The notes beneath the pieces were generated by a model, which saw only the letters and a program-made list of their open reading frames with translations, was not told where the DNA came from and ran no database searches. This document shows positions 24,088 to 33,049 of a DNA stretch of 64,000 nt, piece after piece. Positions within the stretch are counted from its first letter, which is position 1. Every line of letters starts with the position of its first letter. Both the position numbers and the translations under genes were made by a program. The stretch lies in NCBI GenBank assembly GCA_049324875.1, contig JBMONC010000066.1:6656-70655 (forward strand). The letters run 5' to 3'. This DNA is from JAWLHU01 sp049324875 (GTDB taxonomy: Bacteria > Bacillota > Sulfobacillia > Symbiobacteriales > Symbiobacteriaceae).

Positions 24088-24960
24088 ATGAGCGTGGAGG
24101 AGCGCAGCATCCGGTTGGGTCCAGCCCTGGAGGCGCGGCTGCAGGGGATTCGGGACCGGCTCTCCGACAAGGAGCAGGCGGTGGCCGCCTTCCTGCAGAG
24201 CGATCCGCAGGGCTTCGTCGCCCTCTCCATCTCCGCCCTGGCCGCCCGGTGCGGCGTCTCGGAGACCGTGATCATCCGGCTCTACCGGAAGCTGGGCTAC
24301 GACGGCTTCCACCAGTTCAAGATCGACATCGCCCAGTCGCTGACCGAGGCGGTGCCGGACGGGCTGGGCTCGCTCAAGGTGGGCGACTCGATGGAGGCGG
24401 TGAAGCGGAAGGTCTTCGCCATCTCCCGGCAGGCGCTGGAGGATTCGATCGACTCGGTGGATAGCCGGGAGCTGGAGCGGGCGCTCACCGCCCTGATGAA
24501 CAGCAGCCGGGTGGTGGTGGCCGCCTTCGGCGGCTCCGCCTCGGTGGGGCTCGACCTGGTCCACAAGCTGCTGAAGCTGGGGATCATCGCCACCCTCTGG
24601 ACCGACTCCCACATGCAGGCGATGTCCGCCTCGGTGATGGCTCCGGGGGATGTGCTGGTGGCCATCTCCCACTCGGGCAACAGCCGGGACATCGTGGAGG
24701 CGCTGGAGATGGCCCGGCAGCGGGGGGCGGCGACGATCCTGCTGACCGGCTTCCCCCACTCGCCGGCGGCCAAGGTGGCCCAGATCTGCCTGGTGGCCGT
24801 CTCCCGGGAGACCGAGTACCAGACCGACTCCATGACCTCCCGCCTGGTGCAGCTGGCGGTGGTGGATACCCTGTACGTCGCCATGATCTTCGCCCGGAAG
24901 GAGCAGGCGCTGACCACCGTTCACGAGACCTCGGTGGCGGCCGCCCGGAAGAAGCTATGA
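24088..24960 (+). CDS. MurR/RpiR-family transcriptional regulator
   Basis: 290 aa. An N-terminal helix-turn-helix (about residues 20-85) with SISALAARCGVSETVIIRLYR is followed by a SIS sugar-phosphate-binding domain (about 125-265) with FGGSASVGLDLVHKL and ISHSGNSRDIVEAL. The family senses phosphosugars and controls sugar catabolism; here the likely effector is a phosphorylated aldonate made by the kinase encoded next. It is in the middle of the operon it presumably controls: 6 bases after the permease stop, and with a 4-bp overlap to the kinase. Confidence 0.9.
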   Translation: MSVEERSIRLGPALEARLQGIRDRLSDKEQAVAAFLQSDPQGFVALSISALAARCGVSETVIIRLYRKLGYDGFHQFKIDIAQSLTEAVPDGLGSLKVGDSMEAVKRKVFAISRQALEDSIDSVDSRELERALTALMNSSRVVVAAFGGSASVGLDLVHKLLKLGIIATLWTDSHMQAMSASVMAPGDVLVAISHSGNSRDIVEALEMARQRGAATILLTGFPHSPAAKVAQICLVAVSRETEYQTDSMTSRLVQLAVVDTLYVAMIFARKEQALTTVHETSVAAARKKL

Positions 24961-26450
24961 GCCGGTACATCATCGCCCTCGACCTGGGGACCACCTCCTG
25001 CCGGGCGCTCCTCTTCGACCTGGAGGGCCGTCTCTGCGCCTCGGCCAGCCGGACCTACCCGCTGGCGACGCCCCGGCCCGGCTGGGTGGAGCAGGAGCCG
25101 GAGGTTCTGCTGACCGCCGCCGACCAGGTGGTGGCGGAGGTGGCCGCCCGGGCCGGCTCGCCCGGCTCGGTGCTGGCGCTCTCCCTCTGCACCTACATGC
25201 ACTCCCTGGTGGCGCTGGACGGCGCCGGCAGGTACCTGACCCCGATCATCACCTGGGCCGACACCCGCTCCGCCGCCCAGGTGGACTGGATGCGGGAGCA
25301 GCCCGACTGGCATGCGCTCTACGGCCGGACCGGCTGCCCGCCCCACACCATGTACCCGCTCTACAAGTTTCTCTGGATGCAGCAGGAGCGGCCCGACCTG
25401 ATGCGGGCGGCCCGCCGCTGGGCCTCGATCAAGGAGCTGCTGATCCACCGCTGGACCGGCCGCTGGGCGCTGGACTACAACCTGGCCACCGGCACCGGGA
25501 TGCTGAACATGCACACCCTCCGGTGGGACGAGGCTGCGCTGGCCCTGGCGGGGGTGCGGGCGGAGCAGCTCTCGGAGGTGGTGCCCACCACCGCCACCTT
25601 CCCGCTGACCCACGACCGGCTCGGGCTGCTGCCCGGGACGCCGGTGGTGGCCGGGGCGGGCGACGGGGTGCTCTCCTCCCTGGGCTGCGGGGCGATCGAG
25701 CCCGGGGTGGTGGCCGCCATGGTGGGCACCTCCGGGGCGGTCCGCTCCTGTGTGCCGGAGCCCACCGTCGACCCGAAGGCCCGGGTCTTCTGCTACTACC
25801 TGGATGAGAAGCGCTGGATCCTGGGGGGCTCGCTCAACAACGGGGGAATCGCCCTCCGCTGGTTCCGGGACAACTTCTACCCCGGCGAGCGGGAGTACGA
25901 TGCGGTGCTGGCCGATGCGGCCACGGCGCCCCTGGGCTCTGGCGCCCTGCTGATGCTCCCCTACCTGGCCGGCGAGCGCTCGCCGGGGTTCAACGCCCGG
26001 GCCCGGGCGGTCTGGTTCGGGCTGGGGCTGGAGCACACCCGGGCCCACATGGCCCGCTCGGTGCTGGAGGCGGTGGCCTACCGGCTCTACAGCGTGCTGG
26101 GGCCGATCGAGGAGCTGACCGGCCAGGTGACCGAGATCCGGGCCACCGGCGGCTTCGCCCGCTCCCCCTTCTGGCTGCAGATCTGCGCCGACCTCTTCGG
26201 GCGGGAGGTGGCGGTGCCGAGCCAGACCGAGGGCTCCGCCCTGGGCGCCTTCGTGCTGGCCGCCGTCGCCCTGGGGATCGCCCCGGACCTCTCCTGGGTC
26301 CACCGCTTTATCACCGTGGATCAGCGGCTCCAGCCCGATCCGGCCAACCATGCCGCGTACGGTGAGCTCTTTGCGATCTACCAGCGGGTCAGCGCCAACC
26401 TGCAGTCCGAGTTCCGGGCGCTGGCCGCCATCCGCGAGAGGGGGGTCTAG
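24957..26450 (+). CDS. gntK: FGGY-family carbohydrate kinase, probable gluconokinase
   Basis: 497 aa. The phosphate-binding motif LDLGTTSCRALLFD is at about residues 8-21, and the C-terminal ATP-site region has ATGGFARSPFWLQICADLFG. GRTGCPPHTMYPLYKFLWM and WASIKELLIHRWTG resemble FGGY gluconokinases more than xylulokinase or glycerol kinase. It would phosphorylate gluconate (or a close aldonate) to the 6-phosphate for the decarboxylating dehydrogenase at 30286. The start overlaps the regulator's stop (ATGA). Substrate specificity is inferred from context and motif similarity. Confidence 0.85.
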   Translation: MSRYIIALDLGTTSCRALLFDLEGRLCASASRTYPLATPRPGWVEQEPEVLLTAADQVVAEVAARAGSPGSVLALSLCTYMHSLVALDGAGRYLTPIITWADTRSAAQVDWMREQPDWHALYGRTGCPPHTMYPLYKFLWMQQERPDLMRAARRWASIKELLIHRWTGRWALDYNLATGTGMLNMHTLRWDEAALALAGVRAEQLSEVVPTTATFPLTHDRLGLLPGTPVVAGAGDGVLSSLGCGAIEPGVVAAMVGTSGAVRSCVPEPTVDPKARVFCYYLDEKRWILGGSLNNGGIALRWFRDNFYPGEREYDAVLADAATAPLGSGALLMLPYLAGERSPGFNARARAVWFGLGLEHTRAHMARSVLEAVAYRLYSVLGPIEELTGQVTEIRATGGFARSPFWLQICADLFGREVAVPSQTEGSALGAFVLAAVALGIAPDLSWVHRFITVDQRLQPDPANHAAYGELFAIYQRVSANLQSEFRALAAIRERGV

Positions 26451-26452
26451 CC

Positions 26453-28102
26453 ATGCAGCGCCGGATCGACCGGCACCCGCCCTACATGCGGGCGATCCTG
26501 AAGGGGCACCTGGTCTCCTGCGGCCACCCCCTGGAGGAGCTGAACAGCCGCCCGATCATCGCCGTGGTCAACTCCCACAACGAGATCGTGGCCGGCCACG
26601 TGCCGCTGCGGGGCGTGGGGGAGACGGTGAAGGAGGCGATCCGGGCGGCGGGCGGCCTGCCGATGGAGTTCAACACCATCGCCATGTGCGACGGCCTGGC
26701 CCAGGGGCACGCCGGCATGCGCTACTCGCTCCCCAGCCGGGACCTGATCGCCGACTCGGTGGAGACGATGGTGCGGGGGCACGACATCTTCGATGCGGTG
26801 GTCATGCTGGCCTCCTGCGACAAGATCGTCCCGGCGATGCTGATGGCCGCCGCCCGCATCGACCTGCCCACGGTGATCGTCACCGGCGGTCCCAGCGGCA
26901 ACGCCATCACCCCGGCCGAATCGAAGGCGGCTCGCCAGCGCTTCCTGCAGGGCGAGATCAGCGAGGATGAGCTGGTGCTGGTGACCGCCCAGTATTACAA
27001 CGGCCCCGGGATCTGCTCCTTCCTGGGCACCGCCAACACCATGTGCATGGTGACCGAGGTGCTGGGGCTGGGGTTGCCCCACATCGCCCTGACCCCGGCG
27101 GAGTCGCCGGAGCGGGCGGAGCTGGTGCGGGAGTCGGGCCGGCTGGCGGTGCGGCTGGCCCGGCACGGCGGCCCCCGCCCCCGGCAGCTGCTGACCCGGG
27201 AGGCCTTCGAGGATGCCATCGCCCTGGTGCTGGCCATCGGGGGTTCGCTCAACACGGTGCTCCACCTGCCGGCCATCGCCCACGAGGTGGGGATCGAGCT
27301 GGACCTGAACGACTGGGAGCGGGTGAGCCGGCGGACCCCCTTCATCGCCGCCGTGACGCCGAATCACAACGGGCGGACGGTCAACGACCTGCACCGGGCG
27401 GGGGGCACCCCGGCGATCATCCGGGAGCTGCTGCCGGTGCTCCACGGGGAGCGGCCGACTATCACGGGCCGGACCCTGGCGGAGAGCGTGGCGGGGGCGG
27501 CGGTGACCGACCGGGAGATCATCCGTCCGTTGGAACAGCCGCTCTCCCCCACCGGCGGGATCCAGATCCTGCGGGGGAACCTGGCGGCGGAGGGGGCGGT
27601 GATCAAGCGCTCCGCCGTGGACCGGACCTACTTTTCCGGCCCCGCCCGGGTCTTCGAGGCGGAGGAGGCGGCGGAGGAGGCGGCCACCCACGGGCGGATC
27701 CAGCCCGGCGATGTGGTGGTGGTCCGCTACGAGGGGCCGAAGGGCGGCCCCGGGATGCGGGAGCTGCACCGGCTCAGCGAGATCGTGAAGAAGATCGGCG
27801 ACGTGGCGATCATCACCGATGGCCGCTTCTCCGGGGCCTCCTCGGGGATGTCGATCGGCTACCTGGCCCCCGAGGCGGCCGACGGCGGGACGATCGCCCT
27901 GGTGAAGGAGGGCGACCGGATCACCATCGACCTGGAGCGGGGCGAGGTGAACCTGGAGGTGGAGGCGGCGGAGCTGGAGGAGCGGCGCCGGAGCTGGGTG
28001 GCCCATGCGAAGGAGGCCAGCCTGATGCTCCGGCAGTACGCCCGCTCGGTGGGCCCCGCCGGCCGCGGCGCTGTCCGGTTCGAGCCGGGCTGCGGGGGGT
28101 AG
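26453..28102 (+). CDS. IlvD/Edd-family dehydratase, probably acting on an aldonate
   Basis: 549 aa, within the family's usual length. Conserved segments are VVNSHNEIVAGHVPL, MCDGLAQGHAGMRYSLPSRD, the cluster ligand block ASCDKIVPAMLMAA, a second ligand region GICSFLGTANTMCMV, and TDGRFSGASSGMSIGY. The position that carries the first cluster Cys in [2Fe-2S] members is Gly here, as in archaeal/clostridial-type members, so a [4Fe-4S] cluster is more likely. The gene lies between gluconokinase and a DapA-family aldolase, which argues for gluconate (or similar) to 2-keto-3-deoxygluconate. True dihydroxy-acid dehydratase (IlvD) activity is the alternative. Confidence 0.85.
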   Translation: MQRRIDRHPPYMRAILKGHLVSCGHPLEELNSRPIIAVVNSHNEIVAGHVPLRGVGETVKEAIRAAGGLPMEFNTIAMCDGLAQGHAGMRYSLPSRDLIADSVETMVRGHDIFDAVVMLASCDKIVPAMLMAAARIDLPTVIVTGGPSGNAITPAESKAARQRFLQGEISEDELVLVTAQYYNGPGICSFLGTANTMCMVTEVLGLGLPHIALTPAESPERAELVRESGRLAVRLARHGGPRPRQLLTREAFEDAIALVLAIGGSLNTVLHLPAIAHEVGIELDLNDWERVSRRTPFIAAVTPNHNGRTVNDLHRAGGTPAIIRELLPVLHGERPTITGRTLAESVAGAAVTDREIIRPLEQPLSPTGGIQILRGNLAAEGAVIKRSAVDRTYFSGPARVFEAEEAAEEAATHGRIQPGDVVVVRYEGPKGGPGMRELHRLSEIVKKIGDVAIITDGRFSGASSGMSIGYLAPEAADGGTIALVKEGDRITIDLERGEVNLEVEAAELEERRRSWVAHAKEASLMLRQYARSVGPAGRGAVRFEPGCGG

Positions 28103-28127
28103 GCGGAAAGGTCTGGAGGTGGAACCG

Positions 28128-29009
28128 ATGGCCCTGCATGGCGTGATCCCGGCGGTGCTGACCCCCTTTGATCCGGCGGGGGAGGTGCAGGTGGAGCGGC
28201 TGCAGCGCTACGTGGACTGGCTGATCGGGCACGGGGTGCACGGGCTCTTCCCCTGCGGAACCAACGGGGAGGGGCCGGCCATGACCGCGGCCCAGCGGCA
28301 GCAAGTGGTGGAGGCGGTGCTGGAGGCCGCGGCCGGTCGGGTGCCGGTGGTGCCCATGACCGGGGCGATCTCCACCGCGGAGACGATCGCCCTGACCCTG
28401 CACGCCCGGAAGGTGGGGTGTGCGGGGGCGGCGCTGGTCACCCCCTGGTACTTCCCGCTGGATGAGCGGGCGCTGGAGGCCCACTTCGCCTCCGTGGCCG
28501 CGGCGGTGCCGGGGTTTGATCTCTACCTCTACAACATCCCGGAGAGCGCCCGGAACAGCATCAGCCCCTCGCTGGCGGCCCGGCTGGTCCGGCGCTTCCC
28601 GCAGATCGCGGGACTGAAGGACTCCGCCAAGTCGCTGGAGAGCCTGGCCGCCTTTGTGGAGGCGCTGCCGGGGCGGACGGTGATCGCCGGCTCCGACTCC
28701 CTCTTCCTGGACGGGCTGGCGGCCGGGGCCCGGGGGCTGGTCAGCGCCGTGGCCGATGTCTTCCCGGAGGCGATGGTGGCGATCTACGCCGCCTACACGG
28801 CGGGGCGGCTGGAGGAGGCCCGGGCGCTGCAGGCCAGGGCCGACCGGCTCCGGGCCGCCCTGAAGCGGGGGCCCTATATCCATCCCTACAAACTGGCGCT
28901 CTCCTGGCGGGGGGTGGAGTTCGGCGGGATGCGCCCGCCCCTCCGGCCCTGCACCGAGGAGGAGGCGCTCACCATCAGGGCGGCGCTGGCTGAACTGGAG
29001 GCACTCTAG
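28128..29009 (+). CDS. DapA/NAL-family aldolase, probable 2-keto-3-deoxygluconate aldolase
   Basis: 293 aa TIM barrel. The alpha-keto acid binding motif is GTNGEGPAMT, the catalytic Tyr lies in DLYLYNIPES, and the Schiff-base Lys in GLKDSAK. DapA itself, neuraminate lyase and KDG aldolase share these residues; the operon context favours cleavage of 2-keto-3-deoxygluconate into pyruvate and glyceraldehyde. ATG start with GGAGG 8 bases upstream; an earlier in-frame GTG overlaps that site and is unlikely. The next gene starts one base after its stop codon. Confidence 0.85.
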   Translation: MALHGVIPAVLTPFDPAGEVQVERLQRYVDWLIGHGVHGLFPCGTNGEGPAMTAAQRQQVVEAVLEAAAGRVPVVPMTGAISTAETIALTLHARKVGCAGAALVTPWYFPLDERALEAHFASVAAAVPGFDLYLYNIPESARNSISPSLAARLVRRFPQIAGLKDSAKSLESLAAFVEALPGRTVIAGSDSLFLDGLAAGARGLVSAVADVFPEAMVAIYAAYTAGRLEEARALQARADRLRAALKRGPYIHPYKLALSWRGVEFGGMRPPLRPCTEEEALTIRAALAELEAL

Positions 29010-30281
29010 ATGGACTACGGACTCTTCATGCGGGGGGAGCTGCCCCGCTGGGCGCTGGTGGAGCACCGGCTGGATCCGACCGAGATCACCGATGTGGCGG
29101 CGGCGGTGGCAGAGGCCTTCGGTGCCGTGGAGGGTGCGATCCGGCCCGGAGACCGGGTCTGCCTGGCGGCCGGCAGCCGGGGGATCGACCGGATCGACGA
29201 GGTGGTCCGGGCGGCGGTGGCGGAGGTGCGGCGGCGGGGCGGCGAGCCCTTCATCATCCCGGCCATGGGCAGCCACGGCGGCGCCACCGCCGAGGGGCAG
29301 CGGGAGGTGCTGGCCTCGCTGGGGATCACCGCGGAGCGGATGGGCTGTGAGATCCGCTCCTCCATGGAGACGGTGCAGATCGGGGTGATCGAGGGGGATC
29401 TGCCGGTCTTCGTCGACCGGATCGCCTACGAGCAGGCGGACCTGATCATCCCGATCAACCGGGTGAAGCCGCACACCGACTTCCACGGCCCGGTGGAGTC
29501 GGGCCTGCTGAAGATGATCGCCATCGGCCTGGGCAAGCAGCGGGGGGCGGACACCTTCCACGCCCGGGGCTTCGCCCAGTTCCACCGGCTGATCCCCGCC
29601 GTGGGCCGGTTCACCCTGGGCCGGGTCCGGATCCCCTTCGGGCTGGCGCTGGTGGAGAACGGCTACGCCAGGCTCCTGCGGATTGAGGCGGTGGAGGCGG
29701 AGCGGATCTGGGAGCGGGAGCAGGAGCTCTGCACCCTGGCCCGGGCCGCCATGGCCCGGCTGCCCTTGCAGGCGATCGACGTGCTGGTGCTGGACTACAT
29801 CGGCAAGGACATCTCCGGCCTGGGGATGGACTCCAACGTGGTGGGGCGGTACTACACCGGTCCCACCGGGACCGGGCCGGCGATCCAGCGGATCGTCGTG
29901 CGGGACCTGACCGCGACCACCGAGGGGAACGCCGTCGGCCTCGGCATGGCCGATGTGGTGCTGGAGCAGGCGGTGGCCAAGATGGACCGGGAGAAGACCT
30001 ACATGAACTGCATCACCGCCAAGACGCCGGAGGGGGCCCGGGTGGCGCTGACCGTCCGGACCGACCGGGAGGCGCTGGCGGTGGCGCTGGCCTGCTGTCT
30101 GCAGGTGGAGCCGGAGCGGGCTCGCATCGTGCGGATGAGGGATACCAAACACCTGGACCGGTTCTACGTGAGCGAGCCGCTGCTGGAGGAGGCGCTGGCC
30201 AGCGGCCGGTGCACGGTGCTGGAGCCGCTGCACCCGATCGGTTTCGACCCGATGGGCATGTTCGAGCGTAAGGAAGTGTAA
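29010..30281 (+). CDS. LarA-superfamily (DUF2088) protein, candidate nickel-dependent aldonate epimerase
   Basis: 423 aa, the length of LarA lactate racemase. Blocks that can be aligned by eye are AAGSRGID (Arg kept, the LarA Asp replaced), IPAMGSHGGAT (active-site His), and NRVKPHTDFHGPVESGLLKM, which supplies the second His and the Lys that would tether the nickel-pincer cofactor. The superfamily is known to include racemases of lactate and malate and a gluconate 2-epimerase. Lying inside a gluconate operon, a C2 epimerase of an aldonate is the best guess, though the spacing between that His and Lys differs from LarA. Cofactor biosynthesis genes (larB, larC, larE) are not in the window. Confidence 0.75.
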   Translation: MDYGLFMRGELPRWALVEHRLDPTEITDVAAAVAEAFGAVEGAIRPGDRVCLAAGSRGIDRIDEVVRAAVAEVRRRGGEPFIIPAMGSHGGATAEGQREVLASLGITAERMGCEIRSSMETVQIGVIEGDLPVFVDRIAYEQADLIIPINRVKPHTDFHGPVESGLLKMIAIGLGKQRGADTFHARGFAQFHRLIPAVGRFTLGRVRIPFGLALVENGYARLLRIEAVEAERIWEREQELCTLARAAMARLPLQAIDVLVLDYIGKDISGLGMDSNVVGRYYTGPTGTGPAIQRIVVRDLTATTEGNAVGLGMADVVLEQAVAKMDREKTYMNCITAKTPEGARVALTVRTDREALAVALACCLQVEPERARIVRMRDTKHLDRFYVSEPLLEEALASGRCTVLEPLHPIGFDPMGMFERKEV

Positions 30282-30285
30282 GCAA

Positions 30286-31197
30286 ATGGACGGCAAGCGT
30301 TATGGGGTGATCGGTCTCGGCAGAATGGGCGGGAGCCTGGTGCGGAACCTGCGCCGGGCCGGGGGTCAGGCGGTGGTCTACGACCTGAACCCGGAGGCGG
30401 TGGCGGAGCTGGTCGCCGAGGGTGTGATCGGGGTGACGGCCCTCCGGGATGTGGCCCTCCAGGTGAACCGCCCCCGGGTGATCTGGATCATGGTTCCGGC
30501 GGGTGAACCGGTGGACCAGGTGATCGCGGAGCTCCGGCCCCACCTGGAGGCGGGGGATGTGCTGATCGACGGCGGCAACTCCCACTACCGGGACTCGGTC
30601 CGGCGGGCCCGGGCGCTGGCCGGGATGGGCGTTCACTACCTGGACTGCGGCTCCTCGGGCGGGATGGAGGGGGCGCTGAACGGCCTCTGCCTGATGATCG
30701 GGGGCGATCGGGAGGCCTTCCGGCTGGCGGAGCCGCTCTTCGCCGCCATCGCCCAGGAGGAGGGGTACGCCCATGTGGGCCCCAGCGGGGCGGGCCACTA
30801 CGTGAAGATGGTCCACAACGCCATCGAGTACGGGATGCTCCAGGCGATCGGCGAGGGGTTTGAGCTGATCGAGGCCGCCCCCTACCCGCTGGACAAGGTG
30901 CAGATCGCGAACCTCTGGAACCGGGGCAGCGTGATCCGCTCCTGGCTGATCGAGCTGGCGGGCAGGGCCTTTGCCCAGGACCCGCACCTGGAGGGGATCA
31001 CCGGGGCGGTGGGCGGCGGCTCCACCGGCTCCTGGGCGATCGAGGAGGCCTGGAAGCGGGGCGTCCCGCTGCCGACCATCGCCCTCTCCTACTCGCTCCG
31101 CCTCGCCTCCCGGCAGGAGGACACCTTCGCCGGCAAGGTGGTGGCGGCGCTGCGGCGGGAGTTCGGCGGTCACCCGGTGCAGGAGAGGGAAGGGTAG
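30286..31197 (+). CDS. gntZ: Decarboxylating 6-phosphogluconate dehydrogenase, short GntZ type
   Basis: 303 aa, the short form. The Rossmann motif is GVIGLGRMGGSLVRNL at the N-terminus, the substrate motif DGGNSHYRDS, and the catalytic segment GPSGAGHYVKMVHNAIEYGM with Lys and Asn/His in the expected places. VYDLN after strand 2 (Asp) suggests NAD rather than NADP preference, as in GntZ-type enzymes. It oxidises 6-phosphogluconate to ribulose 5-phosphate and CO2, completing the phosphorylating branch begun by the kinase. Last gene of the operon, followed directly by a terminator. Confidence 0.93.
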   Translation: MDGKRYGVIGLGRMGGSLVRNLRRAGGQAVVYDLNPEAVAELVAEGVIGVTALRDVALQVNRPRVIWIMVPAGEPVDQVIAELRPHLEAGDVLIDGGNSHYRDSVRRARALAGMGVHYLDCGSSGGMEGALNGLCLMIGGDREAFRLAEPLFAAIAQEEGYAHVGPSGAGHYVKMVHNAIEYGMLQAIGEGFELIEAAPYPLDKVQIANLWNRGSVIRSWLIELAGRAFAQDPHLEGITGAVGGGSTGSWAIEEAWKRGVPLPTIALSYSLRLASRQEDTFAGKVVAALRREFGGHPVQEREG

Positions 31198-31200
31198 AAC

Positions 31201-31228
31201 AGGCGCCGGTCGAGAGCGACCGGCGCCT
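31201..31228 (+). terminator. Terminator between aldonate operon and convergent GNAT gene
   Basis: A perfect 12-bp stem (AGGCGCCGGTCG / CGACCGGCGCCT) with an AGAG loop lies just after the 6PGDH stop and 16 bases from the end of the opposing gene. It can act in both directions; neither side has a long T-run. Confidence 0.75.
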
Positions 31229-31243
31229 CCGCATCTGTTCAGG

Positions 31244-31747
31244 TCAGCGGGGCAGGAGCTTGTAGTAGAAGAGACAGGCATCCAGCTGACCGCTGGCCGA
31301 CCGGGCGTACTCCGGGACCCGCCCGTACTGCTGGAAGCCCAGCGACAGGTAGAGCCGGTTGGAGGGATCGCCCTCCCGCGTGTCGAGGACCAGCAGGGTG
31401 ATGCCCGCCTCCCGGGCCGCTGCCTCGAGGACCTCCATCAGCCTGCGGCCGATGCCCCGCCGCCGGGCCCGGGGGTGGACGAGGAGTTTGGCCACCTCCG
31501 CCCGGTGCCGGGCGTTGGGCTTCTGGCAGAGATGGAGCTGCACCGTGCCCTGGATCTGCCCGTCCTCCTCGGCGACCCAGAGGAGGACGCCCGGCTTCAG
31601 CACCTGGTTCCAGAAGGCCCGGGCCTCCGCCTGCGACAGCGGCGGGAGAAAGCCCACCGAGCCGTCGTCGTCCACCACGGCGATGAGGAGGTCGGAGAGC
31701 TGGTCCAGGGTCTCAGGGGAGAGAGCTGACAGCTGGCGGATCTTCAC
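31244..31747 (-). CDS. GNAT-family N-acetyltransferase
   Basis: 167 aa. The acetyl-CoA binding block AEVAKLLVHPRARRRGIGRRL (motif A, R/QxxGxG/A) is near residues 84-104, followed by motif B with LYLSLGFQQYGRVP. It transfers an acetyl group to an unidentified amine. I start at GTG before KIRQLSALS because AAGGAAGGGG lies 8 bases upstream; the longer open frame upstream has no ribosome binding site and an implausible composition. Confidence 0.85.
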   Translation of the reverse strand: MKIRQLSALSPETLDQLSDLLIAVVDDDGSVGFLPPLSQAEARAFWNQVLKPGVLLWVAEEDGQIQGTVQLHLCQKPNARHRAEVAKLLVHPRARRRGIGRRLMEVLEAAAREAGITLLVLDTREGDPSNRLYLSLGFQQYGRVPEYARSASGQLDACLFYYKLLPR

Positions 31748-31814
31748 AGAGGGCACCCCTTCCTTGATGGATGGATTCCGATGGCTTCCGAGACGTTCGT
31801 GAAGGCTCCGGTCT

Positions 31815-32690
31815 TCAGAGGCACAACCCCTCCGGCGAGGCGCCCCGCCGGCACTCGGTCCGGTAGGCGGCGGAGTCCACCAGCCAGGTCTCACCGTCGC
31901 GCTCCACCTCCACTAGGTACTCGATGCCGGCCAGGCTGTCGTCCCGCAGCCCCTCCAGGTGCACCCGGTAGGTCTGGCGCTCCTCCGTCCACCGGATCCC
32001 GGTCACGGTCAGCCGGGTGCAGCCGCACTCCCCGCCCCTGCCCAGCGCGAACTGCCGGGCCACCTCCGACGGTCGGCTCCCGCTGGCCGACCAGTCCCCC
32101 CGGTCCCGGGGAACCGGCACGAACCAGTCCGCCGGCCCCCGGGCCTCCGAGCGCTCGGGGAGGAGGGGTTGCCAGTTGTGCATCGTCTCGCTGCCCCACT
32201 CATAGAGCGGCTGACCGCTCTCCCCCAAAGCCACGGCCCGGGGGAACGCCTCGGCGTGGGGGGTTCGCCTCGCAAACAGGAAGTGCCGCCCTCCGGCCAC
32301 CTGCTGCTGCTGATCGCCCCAGCGGATGGCTGCAATTTGCTCATCCCTCACCAGCCCGGCGAAGAGGCTGATTCCCCAGCCCTTCTCGCCATCGGCGCTC
32401 CAGTAGGCGGCCTCAGCCACCGGCCCCTCCTCGGTCCCCTCGATCGACGAGAGGCCGCAGGCGCGCCAGAGGAGGAGCGCCCAACGGCAGGCGCTGCCGG
32501 CGACATAGTCGCCGCCTTCCCTCAGCAAGACCGCCTCTCCACCGGGGAAGGGGACCCGCTGCACCACGCTCCCCCTGGCATGGAAGGAGATACGCACCGC
32601 CGACTCGGGCGTGGGGCGGATCCCCATCACCCAGAGCACGGCTCCCAGGAGCAGGGCGGGAATCATGAGCACCACCCATCTGCGCACCAT
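31815..32690 (-). CDS. Hypothetical membrane-anchored or secreted protein
   Basis: 291 aa, not recognised. An N-terminal hydrophobic segment after MVRRW (about residues 6-24) acts as a signal or anchor; the remainder is soluble and Trp-rich with two Cys clusters, SACRWALLLWRACG near 70-82 and GECGCTRLTVTG near residue 229. ATG start with GGGAGG about 9 bases upstream. The upstream region is disturbed by an assembly gap, so its relation to the next minus-strand gene is uncertain. Confidence 0.65.
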   Translation of the reverse strand: MVRRWVVLMIPALLLGAVLWVMGIRPTPESAVRISFHARGSVVQRVPFPGGEAVLLREGGDYVAGSACRWALLLWRACGLSSIEGTEEGPVAEAAYWSADGEKGWGISLFAGLVRDEQIAAIRWGDQQQQVAGGRHFLFARRTPHAEAFPRAVALGESGQPLYEWGSETMHNWQPLLPERSEARGPADWFVPVPRDRGDWSASGSRPSEVARQFALGRGGECGCTRLTVTGIRWTEERQTYRVHLEGLRDDSLAGIEYLVEVERDGETWLVDSAAYRTECRRGASPEGLCL

Positions 32691-32695
32691 GCGGT

Positions 32696-32822
32696 CATCC
32701 CTCCCCGCTTAGAAGAGCACCTCGCTCAGCATCGCCCGGGCCCGGCTGATCGCCTCCCGCGGCGACAGATCCCCCAGCCCCGGCACCTTTCGGACGAACA
32801 TCGGCACCTCCTTGCCCCAGTG
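32696..32822. repeat. 127-bp duplicated contig end, copy before the gap
   Basis: Identical over 127 bases to 32923-33049 on the far side of the N gap. It encodes a second copy of the C-terminal residues of the gene ending at 32936. A 127-base exact overlap flanking a gap is what unmerged contigs from a k=127 assembly graph look like, so this is most likely an artefact rather than a biological repeat. Confidence 0.85.
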
Positions 32823-32922
32823 NNNNNNNNNNNNNNNNNNNNNNNNNNNNNNNNNNNNNNNNNNNNNNNNNNNNNNNNNNNNNNNNNNNNNNNNNNNNNN
32901 NNNNNNNNNNNNNNNNNNNNNN
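32823..32922. other. Assembly gap (100 N)
   Basis: A run of exactly 100 N, the conventional placeholder for a gap of unknown size. Because both flanks carry the same 127 bases, the true distance may be negative: the flanks probably overlap. Confidence 0.99.
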
Positions 32923-33049
32923 CATCCCTCCCCGCTTAGAAGAGCACCTCGCTCAGCATCGCCCGGGCCCGGCTGATCGCCTCCCGCGGCGACAGATCCC
33001 CCAGCCCCGGCACCTTTCGGACGAACATCGGCACCTCCTTGCCCCAGTG
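32923..33049. repeat. 127-bp duplicated contig end, copy after the gap
   Basis: Second copy of the 127-base duplication described at 32696-32822. This copy is continuous with the complete gene 32936-33670, so that gene is taken as intact. Confidence 0.85.
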
